Source: Nymphaea colorata
Lineage: Eukaryota > Streptophyta > Magnoliopsida > Nymphaeales > Nymphaeaceae
Assembly: GCF_008831285.2 (NCBI RefSeq)
Contig: NC_045149.1
Location: 1,180,001 to 1,244,000, forward strand
DNA: 64,000 nucleotides
Direction: 5' to 3'
Every line of letters starts with the position of its first letter. Position 1 is the stretch's first letter. Under the pieces are notes generated by a model. That model was not told the origin of the DNA. It did not search any database and saw only the letters and a program-made list of their open reading frames with translations. Positions 27,721-41,500 of this stretch are shown piece by piece. A program made the position numbers and the translations under genes.

Positions 27721-28045
27721 CTACCACGCGAGCGATTTACGGCAGCAAAACCGCCGCTCGCATGCCATACGCATAATGGCAGGGAACGACAGAAACCTCC
27801 TCCGACAGGTTGTGGGTGGGCGCCGGCGGGTCGCACAGTCCCGTCCGGTGACGGTGAACTCTCCGGCCTAGCCCCTCGCCGACCGTCGCCCCTTTTTTGT
27901 ACTTTTCTGTGGTTTGAACGAAAGAAAACCCGACGGTTTTCACCCAACACTGTGGGTGGGCACCGGTGGGTCGGGCCAAGACTGCCGGCCATCGCCCGCC
28001 GTGATGGCCGGCCGTCGCTCCTGTGAAGCCTCTATTTATAATTTC
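27721..28045. other. GC-rich stretch, no gene assigned
   Basis: About 320 bp of markedly GC-rich DNA with GGGTGGGCGCCGGCGGGTCG and a second copy, GGGTGGGCACCGGTGGGTCG, about 140 bp later. Overlapping open frames on both strands match nothing recognised. Confidence 0.5.
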
Positions 28046-28049
28046 ATTT

Positions 28050-28300
28050 CTAGAATTCTAAGAGTCTCCAATCGTAGAATCCTAGGAAATTTCACAAGCT
28101 CCAAGGACATTAATTACATCATAAAAACCTAAGAGACTTCACATATTACAAGGATATTAACTACAACATAGAATCCTAGGAGACTTCACATATTACAAGG
28201 ATATTAACTACAACATAGAATCCTAGGTGACTCTTCACATGTTACAAGGACATTAAATATCTTAACACATTCTACAAGGAGGTGGAATCCTAAGAGACTC
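28050..28300. repeat. 47-bp tandem array, about five copies
   Basis: Unit ACATATTACAAGGATATTAA, then CTACAACATAGAATCCTAGG and AGACTTC. Two copies (28141 and 28188) are almost identical; the outer copies are diverged. It adjoins the truncated 5' end of copia element E. Confidence 0.9.
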
Positions 28301-28309
28301 CTCTTCAAC

Positions 28310-29745
28310 GTGCTGGTGAAGGATTTATATTTTAACAGGCTCACATCTAATGACAATAGCAACTCTCATGGTTCTATCATGATGAATGCTACTAATGAGG
28401 CAGCCACCATGGGTACTATCTTAGATGGGCAGGATGACACTATTACAAGCTCTCAAGGAGAAGAAAATGTGTCAAACAATGATGACACCAACACCCATCA
28501 TGCTGTAAATATGAATGCAGCGACAACAAGTGGCACTACATTACATGGGCTAAATGGCATTATTATCATTGAACGAGGAGAAGGAAATATGTCAAACAAT
28601 GATAACACATGTGATAGAGCTAAAATCAGGAATATGCAACATGATCATGAGGTCATCACCAACAATAGAGCAATCAACTCTCATTCCATGGTGACTCATT
28701 CTAAGGATGGGATTGTGAAACCCAATCCTAAATATTCCATTGCTTGTTATATTCCTCAAGAGCCTCATACCATCAAAGAAGCTCCCAAAGACCCTAGCTG
28801 GACGAAAGCCATGCAAGAAGAAATACAAGCTCTTCATAATAATAATACATGGGATTTGGTTCCATATTCCAAAGACATGCATGTTATAGGCAGGAAGTGG
28901 GTCTTCAAAACGAAACTCCGAAGTGATGGTACAGTTGAGCGCCTTAAGGCTTGGCTTGATGCTAAAGGGTTTTCTCAAATTCCTAGCATAGATCTTCTTG
29001 AGGCTTTTTCACCGGTGGTAAAACCTGTTATTATCAAAATTGTTTTATTGATTGCTTTTCATCATGCATGGGATATTCATCAACTTGACGTCAAAAATGC
29101 TTTTTTGCATGGACTTCTACAAGAACCAGTATATCTAGAACAACCTCCTGGATTTCGAATTTCTCTCAAGCCAGATTATGTATGCAAGGTCAAGCGAGCT
29201 TGGTATGACCGATTTGGTACTTTCCTTCTCTCCTTGGGAGTTTTTGCAAGTGTTGCTGATCCATCACTTTTTGCCTGCCAAAATACATAAGGCATTCTTA
29301 TTTTACTTCTATATATTGATGATATTATCCTTACCGGGAATAACACAAAGCTGATACAAAATTTTATTTCACAAGTTAGCTCAGAGTTCGCCATGAAGGA
29401 TTTAGAATTTCTTCATTATTACCTTGGAATAGAGGCTCATTTAAACAATCACTATCTTGTTCTCAATCAAAGTAATATGCCTACGAGTTGCTTGAAAAGG
29501 CTCACCTATTGAATGCCAAAGTTGTGCTCATGCCCATGGTCACGAACCTTCGCCCTTCATCAGCTCAAGATGCAACAGAAATTGACTCCACCATGTATCG
29601 AAGTTTGGTAGAGGGCTTACAATATCTCACTATGACAAGGCTTGATATATCATATAGTGGGAATTACGTGAGCCAATTTATGCAAAATCCCACTTCATTT
29701 CATTTTTCACTGGTTAAAATAATATTGAGATACTGTATCTCATGA
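28310..29745 (+). pseudogene. Ty1/copia reverse transcriptase remnant (element E)
   Basis: The spacer ends HSMVTHSKDGIVKPNPKYS, then RT: WTKAMQEEIQALHNNNTWDL, GRKWVFKTKLRSDGTVERLK and QLDVKNAFLHGLLQEPVYLE. A TAA at 29288-29290 interrupts it. The same frame resumes with the catalytic YIDD at 29312-29323 (intact), and a one-base shift near 29478 leads into LLEKAHLLNAK and the thumb region. The spacer contains a duplicated segment of about 43 residues (near 28360-28480 and 28495-28615). Confidence 0.88.
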
Positions 29746-30200
29746 TTATGGGATTAGACTCATGGGGAATTCAGCTCTTGAACTCTTAGCCACTCAGATG
29801 CTAATTGGGCAGGATGTCCCCTCACTAGATGTTCCACAACAGGATTTTGTACTTTTCTTGGAGTGCAAAAAAGCAAAATTCTATCACTCACTCAAGTACG
29901 GAAGCAGAATACAGATCCATGGCATCTGCCACCGCTGAACTTATATGACACACGTACATACTGCGGGATATTGGAGTCTATATCTCTCAACCTCCAACCC
30001 TATATTGTGACAATATCTCTACCCTTCAACTCTCCATTCACGAATGAAGCATGTCGATATTGATTGCCACTTTGTTCGTGAAAAAGTTTCTATTAGCTCT
30101 CTCATCACCAAATATATTCCCTCTACTAAGCAAGTTGCTAACATATTTACAAAACCATTGCCTAGACTTCAACTTGAAGAATTACGCAACAAACTTGGCA
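29746..30200 (+). pseudogene. Ty1/copia RNase H and C-terminus (element E)
   Basis: SDANWAGCPLTRCSTTGFCT opens RNase H after frameshifts. The tail reads KHVDIDCHFVREKV and YIPSTKQVANIFTKPLPRLQ, the conserved C-terminus of copia polyproteins. Confidence 0.8.
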
Positions 30201-30222
30201 TATGGATCTTTTCCACCACCAG

Positions 30223-30600
30223 TTTGAGGGGCAACGCTAACGATAAGGCAAAAATCAAACATGAGGAAAGTCTTGGCAATGAGGAAAGTCACAATGAGGA
30301 ACATCTTGACAATTCTGAAGTTGCCAAAATCACTACCGTGCAGGCTGGCCTCTCTAACATTACTGCTGAAACTGCTAAACAAATATGTCTAAAATTTGTT
30401 GCTGAAACCTCTCATGATACTGTAACACTCAATGCTGAAATCAAAGAGATTGATATTCTAAACGTTGAATGTAAATCTAGTGTGTCTCTCATACTTTTGA
30501 GAGCTACCGTGGACGTAGGTATAGAGTACCGAACCACGTTAAACTGAGTTTCTCCATTTTCCTCCTTTGTTTCTAAGTTCCGGTAGGTAATCATTATAAT
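30223..30600 (+). repeat. Polypurine tract and probable 3' LTR of element E
   Basis: TTTGAGGGGCAA (30223-30234) is a polypurine tract like those of other copia elements. The following region ends with the CGTGGACGTAGG...GAACCACGTTAAA sequence (30509-30545) common in plant copia LTRs. The exact end is not determined. An open frame through it is probably fortuitous. Confidence 0.6.
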
Positions 30601-31886
<1,286 letters not shown>

Positions 31887-31982
<96 letters not shown>

Positions 31983-31998
31983 TGTGTGTGTGTGTGTG
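31887..31998. repeat. (TA)n(GA)n(TG)n compound microsatellite
   Basis: About 74 bp of TA, 22 bp of AG and 16 bp of TG in direct succession. Confidence 0.95.
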
Positions 31999-32234
31999 AA
32001 TGATGACTCTGATTCCCTGTGGTCGCCGAGCCATCTAGCTAAGGTCAGCCATCTGATGCAGATGGATGATTGAGAGGAAAACAAGAAGAAAAAGCTGTAA
32101 ACTAATACTAAATGATAAATTGTTCATCACCTTTTTCTCCTTATTTTTTTTCTTAACCGTCTATCATATTGGATTAAGTGGTCCTGATTAGATGGCTGGG
32201 TAGCTCTTAAAAACCAGAGTCACCATTTAATTTT

Positions 32235-32280
<46 letters not shown>

Positions 32281-33868
32281 GTTGTCATTTAAGTTCTTTT
32301 TCTTTCTAAAATTAGATTTTTAGAAAAAATCTGAACCCCCTTCACAGCATGCGGATTTGAAGTTTAGGTGTACAACTTCGGCTCTATTATACATCTATGT
32401 CATTTGTTTGAGTGAAGAGTGGCAGGAAATGAAGCTGCGCCCACCTTCTAACAGCCAAGCCAATGAACTACGACCACATGTTCCCTCCTCCTACTTTTTC
32501 TTTCAAACTACGGGTAGAGTTCCACTTTCTTATGTGGGTTTGCATGTATCTCAACTGCTAAAAGTATTGCTTTATTCAACTTTAAGCCTTTTATGTTAAC
32601 ACCATGAAAGCCCCATTGACCATAAAATCATGTCAAAGTTCAAAAGGAAATACTTAGTTCTGTTTCGTAAAGTACATGATACCATTTTGACCTACACACG
32701 TTGTACCTATATGCGAACACAAACCAAAGGTAGATCATTACAGCATGAGGGAGGGAGAGTGTGATAATTTGCACCTACTTTTTTGTCTAGCCTAGATATT
32801 CCTTGTCTATAATGCTGTTTTCTATCCGTAAGGATTAGTAAACTTAGTTGTGTGGGTTTACTTAAAATCTTCCCAACTTGAATAAGGTGTGAAATGCAAG
32901 CACCAATGTGAAATATGTGAATCATTCTGTGATAAAGCTAAGGTGTCTATCCAAAGAGTTCCATATGGCCACCAACAATGCAAGTAAGTCTCACTGCTTG
33001 AATACGATTTTCTCTTGTGAAAATAAAAGAATAAACTTATGGATACTTCTTACAAAAAAGCAGTATAACATAACATGGCGCCACCAGCCATCATACCACT
33101 CATCAGTTTTGCTTTAAAAACAATTCCACCACTCCGAACACTTGCTTTGGACCCCCTTCTTGCCAACGTTGTCATATGATAAATTCTAATTCGATCCATC
33201 ATCTCAACAATTTGGAAGGACCTATATTTTTTCATCACATTATTGGAAGATTACCTAACATTATTGGTGTTTGCTTCGATGTCATAACCTTTTCAAAATA
33301 GCTCATTGCCCAAGTCTGTATGAGTTTGCGTGCGTGTGAGTGTATGCATATATAAATACTGCATATTACGTGATTCTATGAGTTCGCAAAAAAAAAAAAA
33401 CTCGCGTAAACCTCTTTTATCATTAAGAATAGGGCAACTAAGAAATTTTTCTAAGGCAACCTTTAGACATGCTGACTACATTGCTAGAGCAACCATGAAC
33501 GTTCATGCTTTGTCTAAAGTTATAATCAAGTGAATACAAGCAAGCGCAAGGTTTCCACATATTCAGTTGAAGAGATTAATTTCGAGGTGAATTACAAGTA
33601 GGGCCGCCATCAGGTAGTGGTCCCCTGTAACCACAACCTCCTGATAAATGATTATTGTTTAATAGAACTAATGTAGCTGAAGTTGAATAATCCGCCCAAC
33701 ATCAATGCCCAATTGCACTTTTCGTAACTCTACCATATTAGCCAATAGTCACCAACCATTCCTCAACCCAAAGGAACACTTTTCAGTGCCGTTAGAATAG
33801 CACTCTCGAGTGGAACCAAAGACTGCGTTTAGACGTTACCCAATACAACCAGTCATGCTACCATCATT

Positions 33869-33870
<2 letters not shown>
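31999..33870. other. Intergenic, AT-rich, no gene seen
   Basis: Contains a (TA)n tract at 32237-32275. No recognised protein or transposon domain. Confidence 0.55.
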
Positions 33871-33910
<40 letters not shown>

Positions 33911-34235
33911 GGTAAAAACCAAACCACTATTGGGTAAGAGACAAAGAAACCAAATTAATTATTGAAAAGCTGTTTTTATAATATAACTTTATAGATATGA
34001 TGATAAGAAACATATATTAAGTTAATATTTTCATAGTTAAAATAATGTCTTTTAATATATATATATATATATATAAAGTTTGTAAAAACCAAACCACTTC
34101 GGTAAGAGACAAAAAACCAAATTAATTACTGAAATACTGTTTTATAATCTAACTTTGTAGATATGATGATAAGAAACATATATTAAGTTAATAATCATTT
34201 TCACAGTTAAATAATGTCTCTTTAATAGTCAAAAA
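33871..34235. repeat. Tandem duplication of about 160 bp with (TA)n leaders
   Basis: Each copy starts with a (TA)n run (33871-33907 and 34055-34075), followed by TGGTAAAAACCAAACCAC-like DNA and ATATGATGATAAGAAACATA, then ATTAAGTTAATA. The copies run about 33871-34054 and 34055-34235, visibly diverged with small indels. Confidence 0.85.
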
Positions 34236-34822
34236 GCTCTTATAACATCAAAGTTTTGATAGTATAAAAATCAATTATTTTTACAAAAATGACTGAAACA
34301 AGATTTATATTAAACTAGTGTTAATAAACACATTAAAAGGTTCACATCTTGCTTTAAATATTTTTTAATAAAAATGTACGAGAACTGGTTTTTATCCCTT
34401 GCCGTTTGGTTGTGATACCGAAATTAACATCATGATACATTAAAAGGATGCGGAATGGTGATATTTAGAAATATGCTTCAAATGGGGCATGGATCCTGCA
34501 CTTCTGTCGGCAGCAAGTGTAACACAACGGATTCTTTTGGAACTCTAAACTAGTAGCCTAGCAAGCAATGATTGAAATCGGAGCTCGATTACATAGGCCT
34601 TAAACTAATAACAATTCTGCATGTAATTTACACATATGCCTGCTAAGCCCTCTCATGAATAATAGGGAGACCACCTACCATCAGAGGCTTCAATAAGAAC
34701 AAAAAAGGGACTACTGCTACAATGGATTAGACTTACTGCTACAAGCCTATGAGCCAGTAAAATTACATTGATAATCAATAGGGAGGAGGGGGTTGAGGGG
34801 CACTTTCATTATATATACAAAA
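34236..34822. other. BRM: BRM 3' flank, probable 3' UTR
   Basis: Directly downstream of the BRM stop. T-rich on the sense strand. No perfect AATAAA was located close by, so the polyadenylation site is not assigned. Confidence 0.45.
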
Positions 34823-35566
34823 TCATATATGGCTGGGTCTTCTTTTACCAGCATCTGTTCTCAGTCTCTTCACAGGCCGTGCCCACTGTGCTTCCTTAAC
34901 TCCAGATTCACTGCTCTTCCCAGCACCATTTCCAGAACTAGGGGATGGAGACTGAAGCCACCCATGGACCCGCCGAGCCTGCTGGGGAGGAGGGGGTGAC
35001 ACAGGAGAGGCATCCTTCTGTACCGCAAGTCTGACAGGACGACTTGCATCAGGTGGCGAAGCTACTTGAACCATCCTGGCTTTAATGGCCGACTTATCCC
35101 TGTCTTTCCTCTTTTTCTTACAGACGACCAGGTCCCCTGGATGAGTCAATATGTCTACATCATCGGAAATGCCCCTCTCCCTACTGCTGCTTCCATTCCT
35201 GGATTCCTTATGAAGCTTAGATGTAAGTGCTCTGTCTAGTATGTGGTCATCAGCAGAGAGGGACATGTGTCCCAGCCTGGAACCATGATCATGATTCAGG
35301 TCATCCAAAGGCTTCTGCATCCTACCTTGGCCGACCCTTCTTGGAGATGCACATGAAGAAGCTCCTGGGCCTTGACTGATCTGTCTGGGAGATGGAGAAG
35401 CAGAAGAGCCTGCACCTTGGCTTATCGGCCTGGGAGATGGAGAAACAGAAGCACCTGGACCAGTGAATGAAGCCAGGCTTCTAGCTTCTCTGAAATCAAT
35501 GTCTGGAAAAGCAGCTTTCATGGAACTGAAGAAGAGGTCGAGTATTTTCCTCGCATCAGATTTTGC
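34823..35566 (-). CDS. BRM: BRM exon 14 (bromodomain end, C-terminal tail, stop)
   Basis: 247 codons plus the TGA at 34825-34823; residues 2017-2263. The acceptor is [25 protein letters not shown] completes the bromodomain across the junction. A Pro/Ser/Gly-rich region with several S-P-R repeats follows, then [14 protein letters not shown] and the strongly conserved terminus [16 protein letters not shown]. Confidence 0.95.
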   Translation of the reverse strand, partial: AKSDARKILDLFFSSMKAAFPDIDFREARSLASFTGPGASVSPSPRPISQGAGSSASPSPRQISQGPGASSCASPRRVGQGRMQKPLDDLNHDHGSRLGHMSLSADDHILDRALTSKLHKESRNGSSSRERGISDDVDILTHPGDLVVCKKKRKDRDKSAIKARMVQVASPPDASRPVRLAVQKDASPVSPPPPQQARRVHGWLQSPSPSSGNGAGKSSESGVKEAQWARPVKRLRTDAGKRRPSHI

Positions 35567-38500
35567 CTGCAAATTTGTAAAAAAAAAAATTACAGTGTTT
35601 CTTACAACATCGACCAGGGAATAAACCAATAAAACATACAACGAAGAAAGCATACACTAAAATCTCATCCACAGCGAACAGACCAACCCCAACCAAGAAT
35701 CTGGTTGTTGCAAGAGTAGAAACCAGGAGCCAGGAGCTACGGAGGTCGCCAAATCCCAAGGCTTAGCAAGAAAAGAAACTCTTGCAGATATGGACAAATT
35801 GGGCCAGCACACTGACTTCCTAGCAGGTGCTTACAAAAGGTATATTCCTTCCATGTGGGACAGGCCCTGGTAAAACTTGCGATGAGTGCAAAGCAGGATT
35901 CTTTATATTAAAAAGTGGTTTGGCAAACAATGTCTAAAGCAAATTGCGGTAGTGAAGTTCCCAAAAGTGTAATTTTCAAAATTAGTCTCGAGGACATAGA
36001 TGGTGAAACCTAACCATAGATACTTAGAGAAGTGAAATCACCGGAAGCCGCAGAGGCATCTTTTTGTGCACAATGGACATCCAAAGTACAATTAAAGATG
36101 TTTCAAAGGACACTGCACACTCCAAATGTCCATTCTGAGATGGCAGATATTCTGAATAGAGCTTTGCATCCCTAGAACATAAAATGGCTACAAATCACAA
36201 TTTGGGAATACATTAAACCAGCTCCAAAAGCGAGGTTACCCTTTGGGGTTCAGGCCCAACAGAACCTGGGGATAACCATATCATCTTTTAACCATGATAA
36301 CAAGACATCAAGGGCTAAAAAGGGGAAATTATTGATTATGTCCTTTGACTAGCTACATAATCACAACAAAAGTACAAAACAGGCATCATATTTTCACAAA
36401 AATAACCAAAGAAAAATAGACCCAGAATCACAAACTGTGGATGCGAGGATGTAGACCAAATTGCTACGGATCATGACACACGAGATTACAAAATTTATCT
36501 ATAATCATGCATATGTATTGAGTTTGATGAGAAAATTTACAAAAAGAGTTGAATTAATATGACCTGTACAAACTAGATTTGCCACAAATGTATTGACTGT
36601 GCAGACTCTGCAGAGCATAGTGAAACAAAGAACTCTGTTGAGGCAGATGTTCTCTAGTGAAGAATGGGCTGCATATCCACATGCTCATAAAAGAAATTCT
36701 TCTTTAGTTGTGGATATTATATTTAATAACGAATTTTGGGAATCATGTGTGAAACTATTGAAGGTCTGTGTTCCATTAGTTAAAGTCCTCAGGTTAACTG
36801 ATAGCGAGGATAGGCCTTCCATAGAGTACTTATATAAGGCTATGAATAAAGCAAAAGAGGCAATTCGAAACAACTTGAAAGGGAAAAAAAAAATTATATA
36901 AGCCCATATGGAAGATTATAGATAAAAGGTAGACTGGACAGCTTCATCAACCTCTCCATGCATCAACTTACTATCTAAATCCTGCAACTAGATTTTCTGC
37001 TATATTTAAGGACAGAGAAATCACACATGGTTTGTTAAATTGTGTTTCGGTGTTAGTGACAGATTGTAGAGAACAAGATGTTGTGCACAGTGAGTATATG
37101 ATAATTGTTTTGGAGACATGGGACAAGCCGGTGCCGTTCGAGCCCACACAACCATGCGTCCAGGTAAATACATAAAAAATTTTAGTTTACTTTGCATTTG
37201 TTACATTTGATTCATTTATGTTGTTTTAACTTAAGTTTTAAATTTTACATGAGATTTGTTTTATTTTTTTTTAGATTTGTGGTGGAATAGGTTTGGGATT
37301 GATTGTCCAAACCTAACATGTTTTGCAATTAAAGTCCTCAGACAGCAAGAAAAAGAATAGGCTCGAACATAAAAGGTTGAATGACCTTGCCTTTGTTCGA
37401 TATAATATGAGGTTGAAACAAAGGTAATATAGCTTAATATTTATAGTTGTTTTACAATATATTTATATATAATTATCCATTAACAAGTTTTCTCTTATTT
37501 AACATAGACAATTACAAAAAGCATCAGCAAGAAAACACACATCTCAGTTTGATCCTATCATCTTAAAACATTTTGAAGATCCAAAACCATGGATTGAGGA
37601 AGAACCAACTACAATATTTGATGATGAAGATCTTCAATGCTTCAACCTTGAAGGTGAAGCAACAGAAGAATTTGTTGATGAAGGAGAGCTTGCTAGATAT
37701 GTTGGTGAGGATCTTCAAATTCATGAAGATGAAGATGAAGATAAAGAAGAAGAAGAAGATGAGGATGAAAATGAATATGATGAAGATTATGAATGAGAGT
37801 CGAGAGAGTGCTTTAATTTTCTATGTATTGGCAATTTGGGATTGAACATTTTCACAATTTCATTATGTAATTGCTGACTTGTGCTTTCTAGATTGTCTAT
37901 TGTTATGACTTATGAATTTTAATGTTTATGAATGATGAACGTGTAACTTTATAGCAATAATAAGTCTATCATTCTGAAAAACATGTCTTTTATAAAGAAC
38001 ATATTATTCTTGATTTTTACTGATTTTTTATGAATTTTTCGAATTTCTTTTATATTTTTTCGGATTTTATGTTTTAAAAAAAAAATTACGATACGTTACG
38101 ATACGATGTATCTTGAAGCCGGAACGATACGGCTTACGATACACTTTTTACAACGTTGCATATAACGGTTGCAACTATGGAAACCAAAAAAAAAAATGAT
38201 GTTGGCCGCCTTTTCAACAGAACAAGTTCAATAGAAGCTTAAGAAATAATGCAATCCAGTATACCTCATGTGGATAACCGCAACATTGAATGGCATTGTT
38301 AAGCATAAACTGGACGTCTGCCACAAATTCCATTATAGTACCATACTCAGATTTGTCCAAGCGCTGTTCAATTTTTCGCATATCAGGCATATAAACTGAA
38401 CCACGTACAGAAACAGAACTTTCACTTCTCTTCAGGATATCAGTTAATATTGGTGCAAATAAATGACCCTCTTTGTCTATTGTTCTTTGTAGCTTGGCAA

Positions 38501-41500
38501 ATACATTCTTGCACTGCAAAAAGAAAGGACATTGTCAATTGCAAATAGCAACAGCTTTTCACATGCCTGACTCGACAGTTTCTAACATTTTGAAATGAAG
38601 GCCACAATGCATGCAATCTTAAAAGATTATCTTTCAATATTTGCAGCATGATACAAGTGTCAAACAAAATACCATCAACCCTATTCGATGAAATGTATTC
38701 AGAACCAAAGGCTTGTCTTCTCTCTCTCTCTCTCTGTGTTAGTAGTAAAATACCTTATGTACTCTGAAGAAATAAATGCTGGAACATCACTTGAACATCT
38801 CATTTGATAAAAATGGTGAAAGGAATTGATTTTAGGAGCAGCCGACAGGTACTGGTGGGTACATAAATATGCGGGTCCAAATACATTCTATTGGCTCTTC
38901 AAAATTTCCTCATATTCAATTAAATTAGTTAAATATCTAAAAATACATACAACACGAATGTTAAGACAAAAGTTCAGACATAATTAGATATTAAAACTCC
39001 GGAGCAAATGTAGACAGTCTACATGGAGCCTCTTGTTCTCGTTTGTGAACAAAATAGGCCTTCGAAGGCTTTGATTATGATAAACAGTTGGCCCATCCCA
39101 TGACATCACACAGGAATCATGCAAAATGCATAAAACATGAATATGTGCATGATATTTTTGCATGCAAAACATTAGCTAATGAAAAAGAATCGATGTCAAC
39201 AGCTGTAACCTTCCAACGCCGAGAATATAAGCCAGAAGACTAAAGATCAAAAGCTCACTAATTCAACTTGAGCAATTGCAAATTCAACTTGAGCAACGTC
39301 AAGATGAATACAGGCTAAACTGGAAATTAGCAACACAAAATATGCTAGCAGGTGTAACAACACCAAGCATGTGCAAGCTTTTCCAAACAAGTTTCATGAG
39401 AGTGTAACTACTGAAAGATCAAAGGCAAACAATCATAACAGTAAAAATAATTTCAAACAACCGCCTTAGCGCTGATTCAAACAGAAGCTTAAGGATTCAA
39501 AGATAACCTTTCTTTGGTTGATATCAGACATCTGTTTGCCAATAAAAGGAGGACTACTTGTATGAGATGCCTTTTCCCAAATTCCTTTGGAGTTTTCTGC
39601 AGGGTCATCTGCTCCTGTAAAACTGTTGATTTTAGGGTTCTTTGACAACTGCGAGTTCGAAGAATGTGCACCTCTTTTTGAGGCAAGCTGTGACCGCTGC
39701 CTATAGCTCAATTCAATGATATCATTCTTTCCAGACATGGAATCATTCAAGGTTTCAACCTCTAGATCAGCCCTTAATGGTGATTCAAAAGTATGTGTTG
39801 CGTGATTTGTCAATTGAGATGAATTTCCTTGATGGAGAAATGCCTTGTCTCCGGAGGATTTGTCATCAACTTTTTCTGCAGAACCTCGAGGCCGAAGCCG
39901 GATGCTGCGCTTCCTCTTAATTTTAGGCTGTAAAGCCTGCTCATCTTCATAATCATCTCGGTCATGAATCCAGCTCCCAGATTGTTGGACATCCATGTTG
40001 GAATCCACTGCAATTTCACCTTCTTCTAACTCTACAGGCTGAAACACATACATATCACACATTCTAATTAGAAAGAGGAAAAGGAATAAAAAATGGAAGA
40101 AAGAAATTTAATGCATATGCATATAATTACATCCATGATCAGGAAAAACATTCACATACCACACACTTGGATACTGATCCAGGTCTTGCATCTAATGCAG
40201 AAAGAGAGCCGAATTTCTGACAAGAAATGGTCGCAGTCATATCCTGAGTCACTTTACAGCTTTCAGAAGAAGATCCAGATGAAACTGCTTCTTCCAAGGT
40301 CCTGTCATTTCTTGTGGCCTCTTCCCCATCATATTCAGTTTGCAGATCCTCTTCATACAGGTCTTTATTATTCATTGGATCACCTAATTCTCTGCTGACA
40401 TCTTCATCTTCAAATCCTCCAGTTTCTTCCTCTTCATCATATCCATTTTTATCATCTGAACTTGCATCATTTTCTTCCCCATCATCAAGTTGTTGATAAG
40501 CAAGCAACTTCTTAGAATTCGATGATCCCTTTGGCCGCCCTCTTCTTCTGACAACCTTAGGAGAAGCACGAGATTCATCTTCCTCCACTTCTGCAACCGC
40601 ATTGCCAATCAAGCCATATTTGGATGCTTTTTTTGAAAGAGATGCAATAACAGCATTTACCTCTCTAGTAGAGGCACGAAGCCATTTTGGAACTTCATCA
40701 AATTTTATCATATCGCCCGTCCAATTTAGCTCCTCGTCCATCCGATCAAACAGCTCAATTTCTTCTTCACTTCGAGCAATCATACGATTAACCTCCTGTA
40801 GTGAAGGTACATCATGAACAGTTTCTTGATATCTTTCTTCGTCACGCAGTAGCAACTCCAGTGTCATGCGTCTTTCTTCCTGCGTAGTCCTTTGATCAAA
40901 ACGCCCTGCATTTATGACCTCATCTGCCATATCAATCTTGTATTGCTGAATATTATTGCGGACAAGACTTTCTATTGAACCTATATAGCGATCTTTTCCA
41001 GCAAGGTCATCCTCTAGATCCACTGCAGCCCCACTCCTAAAGTCGTCTTCCTTCTGGTAACTACTTATAGTATCAACAACTGCTTCCATATATATAACTC
41101 GCACTTCTCTCTTCTGACCAATGCGATGAGCCCTAGCCACAGCTTGTTCTTCATTTTTAGGATTTGCATCAGGGTCATAGATGACAACTGTATCAGCAGA
41201 TTGAAGATTTAAGCCTCTCCCTGCCGCACGAATGCTGAGAAGAAAGATAAAGCAGTCTGAATCAGGACTATTGAAGTCCACAATAGCAGATTCTCGATCC
41301 TCCAGGCTAGTTGTCCCATCAATTCGCCTGTAAACTAGTCGTCGCCATTGCAAATAATCCTCTAGTATGTCAAGGAGCTTTGTCATTGTACTAAACAGAA
41401 GCACACGATGCCCTGTTTTGTAAAGCTTTATAAGAATCCTATCGAGCATCCACAGCTTGCCACATGATCTTACAATGTAATCCTTGGCATAATAGGTCAA

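Larger units (their letters stand above)
28300..30600 (+). mobile_element. Ty1/copia element E, 5'-truncated
   Basis: Starts in the spacer between integrase and RT and continues through RT, RNase H, the polypurine tract and probable 3' LTR. Gag, protease and integrase are absent. RT carries one in-frame stop and one frameshift; RNase H carries several. Opposite strand to element D and from a different family, judging by protein sequence. Confidence 0.85.

Noticed and set aside
30236-30547. Open frame continuing past the end of the copia polyprotein of element E
   Set aside because: It lies beyond the polypurine tract in the LTR region and matches no domain.
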